64,000 nt of DNA from an uncultured Lachnospiraceae bacterium. Lineage in GTDB: Bacteria; Bacillota; Clostridia; Lachnospirales; Lachnospiraceae. The stretch covers positions 1 through 64,000 of the forward strand of contig CAMXIK010000022.1 of the NCBI GenBank assembly GCA_947243855.1, given 5' to 3'. Below, piece after piece: positions 59,755 through 64,000 of the stretch. The stretch's first letter is position 1; each line of letters begins with the position of its first letter. The position numbers were made by a program, and so were the translations under genes. The notes beneath the pieces are model-generated. The model did no database searches. It had not been told where the DNA came from and saw only the letters and a program-made list of their open reading frames with translations.

Positions 59755-59994
59755 ATGGCGGATTCAGTTATAAATGGGGCGATAGGAAAGAGTCCGGTCA
59801 TTGATAAAATGAATCAATTGTCTGCCAATGAAGCAAAAAATAAGGCAGCAGACCAGATGGCGCAGCATGTATGCAGCCATGGAGGAGTCAGGTATCCTTC
59901 TACCCCAATCTCCTTTCAGTGGTGTGGAAAGGAGATAGAAGCGTTGATGGCGGAACGAAAGAAAGGAAGAAAGAGAGAAGATGTTTCTGTTTGA
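59755..59994 (+). CDS. Small protein of the spike operon, unknown
   Basis: 79 aa: an N-terminal helix (INGAIGKSPVIDKMNQLSAN), then VCSHGGVRYPSTPISFQWCG with a Cys-x-His and a later Cys, and a basic tail. It starts 2 bp after the VgrG-like stop and overlaps the next gene by 14 bp. No family recognised; the Cys/His pattern could bind metal. Confidence 0.65.
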   Translation: MADSVINGAIGKSPVIDKMNQLSANEAKNKAADQMAQHVCSHGGVRYPSTPISFQWCGKEIEALMAERKKGRKREDVSV

Positions 59995-60481
59995 CGAACA
60001 GTTGTATGTGGATATGCCTGAATCCTATCAGGAGATGAGTCAAGCTAGGATAGACGAGATATATCCCTATGAGGTGAGACAAGAGATTATATTGGAAAAT
60101 GCGCAGACAGGCAGTTTTTGTACCTTTTCCCTGTTTGAGGATCAGGGAATCATGGGCAGTCAGGTAGAATATGCGATCCATTCTGTTTCTAAGATCGTAA
60201 CAAGACTGTATCCGTCCTGTATCGTGGACAAGGAACAGATCATGAACTGTTCGGAATCCTTCTGCGGTTGGTTTTCCTTTGAGACAAGGACATCAGATGG
60301 AAAGCTATATAATGTGATGTACATTTTTCCGGTAAATGGGCACATGATGTTTGGTACGATGGGCTGCAGGATGGAAGAGGAACGGGAAAAAGAGCTGCTG
60401 ATGGGCATTATGAAATCCCTAAAGGCGCAGAAAAAGAAAAGAAGATTGCAGGAAGGGTATGAAACGAGAAGACTTTGTTGA
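59981..60481 (+). CDS. DcrB/EagR-like protein 1 (putative spike-cargo chaperone)
   Basis: 166 aa, alpha/beta. Alternating strands (VRQEIILENAQTGSFCTFSL, LYNVMYIFPVNGHMMFGTMG) with a final helix (EKELLMGIMKSLKA) fit the DcrB/DUF1795 fold, whose EagR members load effectors onto VgrG spikes in type VI systems. No signal peptide, so cytoplasmic. It overlaps both neighbours (14 and 23 bp). Assignment is by fold pattern and context; sequence identity looks low. Confidence 0.6.
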   Translation: MFLFDEQLYVDMPESYQEMSQARIDEIYPYEVRQEIILENAQTGSFCTFSLFEDQGIMGSQVEYAIHSVSKIVTRLYPSCIVDKEQIMNCSESFCGWFSFETRTSDGKLYNVMYIFPVNGHMMFGTMGCRMEEEREKELLMGIMKSLKAQKKKRRLQEGYETRRLC

Positions 60482-61064
60482 TGTAAAAATAATACAACTA
60501 CAGGAAATCTATCAGAATATGGCGGCAGAGTACGATCTGCTTGTGGACGAAATACCGATTCATAGACAAAAAGTACGTTTTCGGTATCTGCCTTTGTTTG
60601 ATGAAACATTTTGTATGTTAATACCGGAGAATTTTGCGTCGATGCCGGAGGAGGCTGCCAAGGCCAGATATATCAGCCGCTATCGGCCGCCTGTTATTTT
60701 GACCGGGCCGGGGTATGATGAAAATTTTGGTTTTCATCTGTTGGAAAACGAGAAGGGGGAATTAAGCCGTCTGATCGGACAAATGAAAGAAACGGTCAAA
60801 CGCCATGCGCCGGAAACCATATTTTATGAGGAAGGAATGGTTATGTCGGCTGATATGGAAGGCTGCTGGTTTGATTATAAGAATTTCACATTGGATGAGG
60901 AAACCTATAATATGCAGTTTCTCGTGCGGTCGGACAGTAAATTGTTGGCTGGTACGTTTAATTGCAGGATGCGTTTTTATGATATGTGGAAACCGTTAGT
61001 TCTGCAATCACTTAGTTTCGTGAAATCAGGAAAAAAGGGGAGGACATCAGATGAAGGCGAATAA
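60459..61064 (+). CDS. DcrB/EagR-like protein 2 (putative spike-cargo chaperone)
   Basis: 201 aa; longer relative of the preceding protein, with FCMLIPENFASMPEEAAKAR, then YRPPVILTGPGYDENFGFHL (the RP-x-x-I-L pattern common in DcrB-like folds) and a closing strand-helix WKPLVLQSLSFVKSG. It lies immediately before the second VgrG-like gene, overlapping it by 14 bp. A chaperone role is inferred. Confidence 0.6.
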   Translation: MKREDFVDVKIIQLQEIYQNMAAEYDLLVDEIPIHRQKVRFRYLPLFDETFCMLIPENFASMPEEAAKARYISRYRPPVILTGPGYDENFGFHLLENEKGELSRLIGQMKETVKRHAPETIFYEEGMVMSADMEGCWFDYKNFTLDEETYNMQFLVRSDSKLLAGTFNCRMRFYDMWKPLVLQSLSFVKSGKKGRTSDEGE

Positions 61065-62445
61065 AATTCAGGTATCTTATTTTCATTATGTGGCAATCAC
61101 AGAATTGACGATAGACCAGAAGATCGGAGAACATGCCGAGGCACGGGTCCGGGGGAGTATTCAGGATAAAGATGTCGAGGAATACAAAAGGCTGTTGACA
61201 GAAAAAATCTGGGTTACCATCAGCGGACAGGACGAAAACGGTGAGAACAGGATATTAATGACAGGTGTGATCGCGGGTTTTTCATTGGAGTGTCTTCAAC
61301 ATATCTACACATTGGAATTGCGGATCAAGAGCGGCACTTACCTGATGGACGGCAGGAGACATTTTCGCTCTTTCCAGAATCAGTCCGCCACTTATCTTGA
61401 CGTGATGGAGCTGATTAATCAGACCTATGGGGAGGCGGGCGTTATGGCGCAGGACAATGTGAGCGCCTCGGTGGACTTTTTGTTACAGTACCGGGAAACA
61501 GACTGGGAATTTATCAAGCGCGTGGCCAGCCGGTTTGGGTTAGCGGTGACGCCGGAATCAGCAAGGGAGGGCGTATTTTATTATGTAGGCAATTTACAGT
61601 ATGCCTCTTATGAGACAGAGGAAATACTGGACTGCCAAAGCGGTAAATTGGTGGATGCTTTTATGCAGAATGGGGCAAACGGGACTGGCTCCCTGAAAGA
61701 ACTTGATTATATAGAATATAGATTGTCTACAAGAGAAGTTTACCGTCTGTGGGATTTTTTGACAGCAAAGGGACAGAGCGGCCACATATACCGTATCCAT
61801 AGCGAATTGAAACAGGGAGAGATGATACATACTTACTGGCTGCGTTCGGCGGGCGGGCTCAGAGTGCTGCAAAGCTTCGATGAATGCCGGCAGGGATGTT
61901 CCTTTGAGGCGGAGATCAAGGCGGTCGCGCAGGATAAAGTGCAGATTGCGCTGATCGGGGATGAAAACGCCGGACAGCATATCACCAGATGGTTTCCTTA
62001 TTCCACGGGTTATTCTTCTCCTGATGGCGCCGGATGGTACTGTATGCCGGAAGTAGGGGACAGGGTGCGCCTACAGATCCCAGATGCGGCGGAAGAAAGC
62101 GGCTATGTGATCAGCGCGGTACATATGGATACGGATAATGGCCGTAAAATACCGGATCACAAATCTTTTAAGACCCAATATGGAAAGGAACTTCTCTTTA
62201 CGCCGGACAGTCTGGAGCTTACTAACAATAAGGGAATGTCGGTCAAGATTGTGGACGGGGACGGAATACAGATTGTAAGTGATAAGAATATCACCATTGT
62301 GGCAGGAGGCAGCATGACTATTTCCAGTCTGGAAGATTCCCTGATTGTGGCGGGGACAGAGAATGTGGATATCAGACAGAGCGGCGCTGGGCTGCATATG
62401 GCGGAGGACATTGTGTTTACCGGAGGAAAATTCAGAATTCAATGA
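61051..62445 (+). CDS. VgrG-like spike protein 2
   Basis: 464 aa, same order as copy 1: gp27-like part (about 1-290) with YRETDWEFIKRVASRFGLAV (about 150), an OB fold (DGAGWYCMPEVGDRVRLQIP, about 327) and a short beta-needle (DKNITIVAGGSMTISSLEDS) ending at FRIQ with no C-terminal extension. The two copies are clearly diverged, so this is not a recent duplication. Stop and next start overlap by 4 bp. Confidence 0.87.
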   Translation: MKANKIQVSYFHYVAITELTIDQKIGEHAEARVRGSIQDKDVEEYKRLLTEKIWVTISGQDENGENRILMTGVIAGFSLECLQHIYTLELRIKSGTYLMDGRRHFRSFQNQSATYLDVMELINQTYGEAGVMAQDNVSASVDFLLQYRETDWEFIKRVASRFGLAVTPESAREGVFYYVGNLQYASYETEEILDCQSGKLVDAFMQNGANGTGSLKELDYIEYRLSTREVYRLWDFLTAKGQSGHIYRIHSELKQGEMIHTYWLRSAGGLRVLQSFDECRQGCSFEAEIKAVAQDKVQIALIGDENAGQHITRWFPYSTGYSSPDGAGWYCMPEVGDRVRLQIPDAAEESGYVISAVHMDTDNGRKIPDHKSFKTQYGKELLFTPDSLELTNNKGMSVKIVDGDGIQIVSDKNITIVAGGSMTISSLEDSLIVAGTENVDIRQSGAGLHMAEDIVFTGGKFRIQ

Positions 62446-63071
62446 GCGACCGTGAAGAAAAGTTGATCAAGACCGTGGAACACCTGATTCCAGAAATATG
62501 GCAAAAAAGCAGTTTGGAAACCGAAAGATTCTGTAAGGAAAGAAGCAGGGAACTAGCGGAAAGCTTTCTTACGGCGATAGAGCAGGGACTTCAGCAGATA
62601 ATTCACAATGCCGGGCCGGAGGGTTTGGGACAGATCAAGTATCTTCTCTTTTCCAGTCTGCACAGCAGTATTTTCTTAAAAAAATATCTTGTGCAGATTG
62701 CGTTTATGGAACAGGAATTATATTTGAAAGAGCCGTTAGCGGAAGTATATTGGGACGCTGGGGATATCTACCGATTGTTTGAGCGGGATGTCGAAAGTAT
62801 TCAGAGGGGAATGGCGTTCAAAATTCCAAGGATAAGAAGCTATGAGACGGATGAGATTCGCTATCTCTATGCGCCTTATTATCATGGCATGGTAAAGGCG
62901 TTCATCGAGGAAATGACAGCAGGGATAGTGGGAAACCCTGAAATATCAACAGATAAGGAAGAAAAGGAGCAGGTTATGATCCTGTTTGGGGAATATATGG
63001 GAGAAGCGGATATTTTATGTCGGGTAGAGAGGGACAAGATGAATGAGATATTTCAGGATATATGCGGATGA
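62442..63071 (+). CDS. Unknown protein of the spike operon
   Basis: 209 aa, soluble, largely helical. Conserved-looking blocks are LFSSLHSSIFLKKYLVQIAF, YWDAGDIYRLFERDVESIQ and RYLYAPYYHGMVKAFIEEM. No family recognised. It sits between the second VgrG-like gene and the imm11-like gene and overlaps both (4 and 29 bp). It may be an adaptor or cofactor of the spike; this is context only. Confidence 0.65.
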   Translation: MSDREEKLIKTVEHLIPEIWQKSSLETERFCKERSRELAESFLTAIEQGLQQIIHNAGPEGLGQIKYLLFSSLHSSIFLKKYLVQIAFMEQELYLKEPLAEVYWDAGDIYRLFERDVESIQRGMAFKIPRIRSYETDEIRYLYAPYYHGMVKAFIEEMTAGIVGNPEISTDKEEKEQVMILFGEYMGEADILCRVERDKMNEIFQDICG

Positions 63072-63567
63072 ACGGCATTTACAGCCCCGTATTTTGAAGC
63101 GTGAGACCTTGATAAGACCACATATTCAGGAACAGGGATTCATCTATGAGGAACTGGAGCAGAGAAACTACCTGAAAGTCGAACTGGATCGTGAGATTGC
63201 ATTTTTGGATATCATGAACAGCCCGATTTTTATGGTGACGAAAGAGTTTGCCAATCTGATTAGAGTCTACTGTCCGGCGGTTAAATTCAAATATATGATT
63301 CTCTTTGATGAGGCAAATCGAAGAGCAGTATCCTATCAGATACCAGCGCTTCCGGAAATCGACTGCCTGCATAGTGACAGCGAATTGAGCAGGGACGGAA
63401 ATACGATAACGAGAGGAATCCTCTGCGGGGATAAAATAGGAAACACCCCCATATTCAGACTGAAAGGCGCAAAGGGACGTTACATTATGGCAAACCTTGC
63501 TTTTGTGGAGAGCGTATACCGGCGGGAGGTCAGGGGTATGGGGATAGAGGAATTTGTGGTACAATAG
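63043..63567 (+). CDS. imm11/DUF1629-like protein
   Basis: 174 aa. AFLDIMNSPIFMVTKEFANL, YQIPALPEIDCLHSDSEL, IGNTPIFRLKGAKGRYIMAN and a final RREVRGMGIEEF match the imm11-like pattern I recall, a family often beside polymorphic toxins and VgrG/DUF4280 genes in Firmicutes. It might be an immunity protein or a delivery cofactor. The start at 63043 lies inside the previous gene (29-bp overlap). Confidence 0.6.
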   Translation: MRYFRIYADERHLQPRILKRETLIRPHIQEQGFIYEELEQRNYLKVELDREIAFLDIMNSPIFMVTKEFANLIRVYCPAVKFKYMILFDEANRRAVSYQIPALPEIDCLHSDSELSRDGNTITRGILCGDKIGNTPIFRLKGAKGRYIMANLAFVESVYRREVRGMGIEEFVVQ

Positions 63568-63578
63568 GAGGTGCTGGT

Positions 63579-64000
63579 ATGGATCTTTGGTCAGATTTTA
63601 TAGGTTGGATTACAGGGGAAGCGGAAAAACCGGCGGAGCCCTTGGTATTAGGCGCAGAACTTAAGTGCCCGTGGGGAACAGCACACAGTTACTTATATGT
63701 GGATTCAGATGATATTGATATCAATAACTTGCCGCAGGCGCATGTGGAAGACTGTATGGCGAATTATAACATCTACCCTTTTGGTAAGTGTATATATCGG
63801 ATGGGACAACCGTGTGAATTGTTTTTTTGTTTGGCAGACCGCTGGGAAAATTCAGAACCGCAGAATGTGATTGTGAATGGAAGGGAGATTATCACTACAA
63901 AATCTACACTCATATGTCAAACAAGTGGCACAGAAATAAGAGCAGTGACAACAGGGCAGGATGCATTATATGCAAAAGAATTGATGTTATATAAAGACAT
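63579..64000 (+). CDS. DUF4280 (PAAR-like) protein, cut by the window end
   Basis: The first 140 codons only. After a short start (MDLWSDFIGWITGEAEKP) comes VLGAELKCPWGTAHSYL, then CMANYNIYPFGKCIYRMG, INGREIITTKSTLIC-like strands and CQTSGTEIRAVTTGQ; this is the DUF4280 fold, a PAAR-like cone that caps VgrG spikes. It often carries a toxin after the cone, so the missing C-terminus matters. AGGAGG lies 8 nt before the ATG, which follows the imm11-like stop by 12 bp. Confidence 0.85.
   Translation, partial: MDLWSDFIGWITGEAEKPAEPLVLGAELKCPWGTAHSYLYVDSDDIDINNLPQAHVEDCMANYNIYPFGKCIYRMGQPCELFFCLADRWENSEPQNVIVNGREIITTKSTLICQTSGTEIRAVTTGQDALYAKELMLYKD

Noticed and set aside
59755-59994. Call of the 79-aa protein as a PAAR protein
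   Set aside because: It lacks the repeated Pro-Ala-Ala-Arg-type strands and zinc triad; DUF4280 at 63.6 kb is the better cap.

Overview
The window looks like chromosomal DNA of a low-to-mid GC Gram-positive gut Clostridium, most likely a Lachnospiraceae member. The reasons are strong GGAGG-type ribosome sites, consensus TTGACA/TATAAT promoters, a T-box leader in front of thrS, an infC-rpmI-rplT operon behind a structured leader, DUF5716/DUF5717-type proteins next to purB, a SpoIID-like protein, and many GGDEF/EAL and SpoIIE-type signalling proteins. The assignment rests on gene content only; no 16S gene is present.

Layout. 0-5 kb: a secreted GH51-type arabinofuranosidase, then HD-hydrolase, GNAT and SpoIID-like/peptidoglycan-binding genes on the minus strand. 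5-12 kb: a four-gene operon of unknown function (1183-aa repeat protein, actin/Hsp70-fold-like protein, TPR protein, membrane coiled-coil protein), possibly started by a leaderless mRNA. 12-26 kb: purB, a CDF transporter, a hybrid histidine kinase with two lone receiver proteins and a CheX-like phosphatase, a Zn/Cd-type P-ATPase, a degenerate LytM protein with a bactofilin, rarA, purA, an SDR and a HAD hydrolase. 26-33 kb: a decayed stretch with a broken PBECR4-like toxin gene, a possible small RNA with a perfect promoter, fprA, a MATE transporter, tcdA and gene remnants. 33-42 kb: a GGDEF sensor, a GH2 beta-mannosidase, a SpoIIE-type phosphatase, a DUF4143 ATPase with a palindromic promoter, and a lipoprotein. 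42-54 kb: PIN toxin-antitoxin modules, a SEC-C protein, T-box/thrS, a GT39-type glycosyltransferase, a DUF1540 protein, infC-rpmI-rplT, a dipeptidase and an EAL protein.

54.8-64 kb looks like a mobile region. A tRNA-Pro(AGG) gene has its 3' end duplicated 779 bp downstream, bracketing a PIN toxin-antitoxin pair. A tyrosine recombinase, a YefM-YoeB pair and gene scraps follow. Then comes a tight eight-gene operon running off the window: two VgrG-like spike proteins, two DcrB/EagR-like putative chaperones, an imm11-like protein, two unknown proteins and a DUF4280 PAAR-like protein. No sheath, tube or ATPase gene is visible, so this is either part of a larger contractile-injection locus or an orphan spike/cargo island. 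It is the strongest candidate here for an under-described system.

Two patterns cut across genes. An asymmetric 10-mer, TTATGTAAAC, occurs 12 times in the window (about 0.1 expected by chance), in coding sequence in several reading frames and in intergenic DNA. Two small PIN toxin-antitoxin cassettes are each bracketed by a duplicate of the 3' end of the upstream gene (72 bp of a lipoprotein gene; 14 bp of tRNA-Pro).
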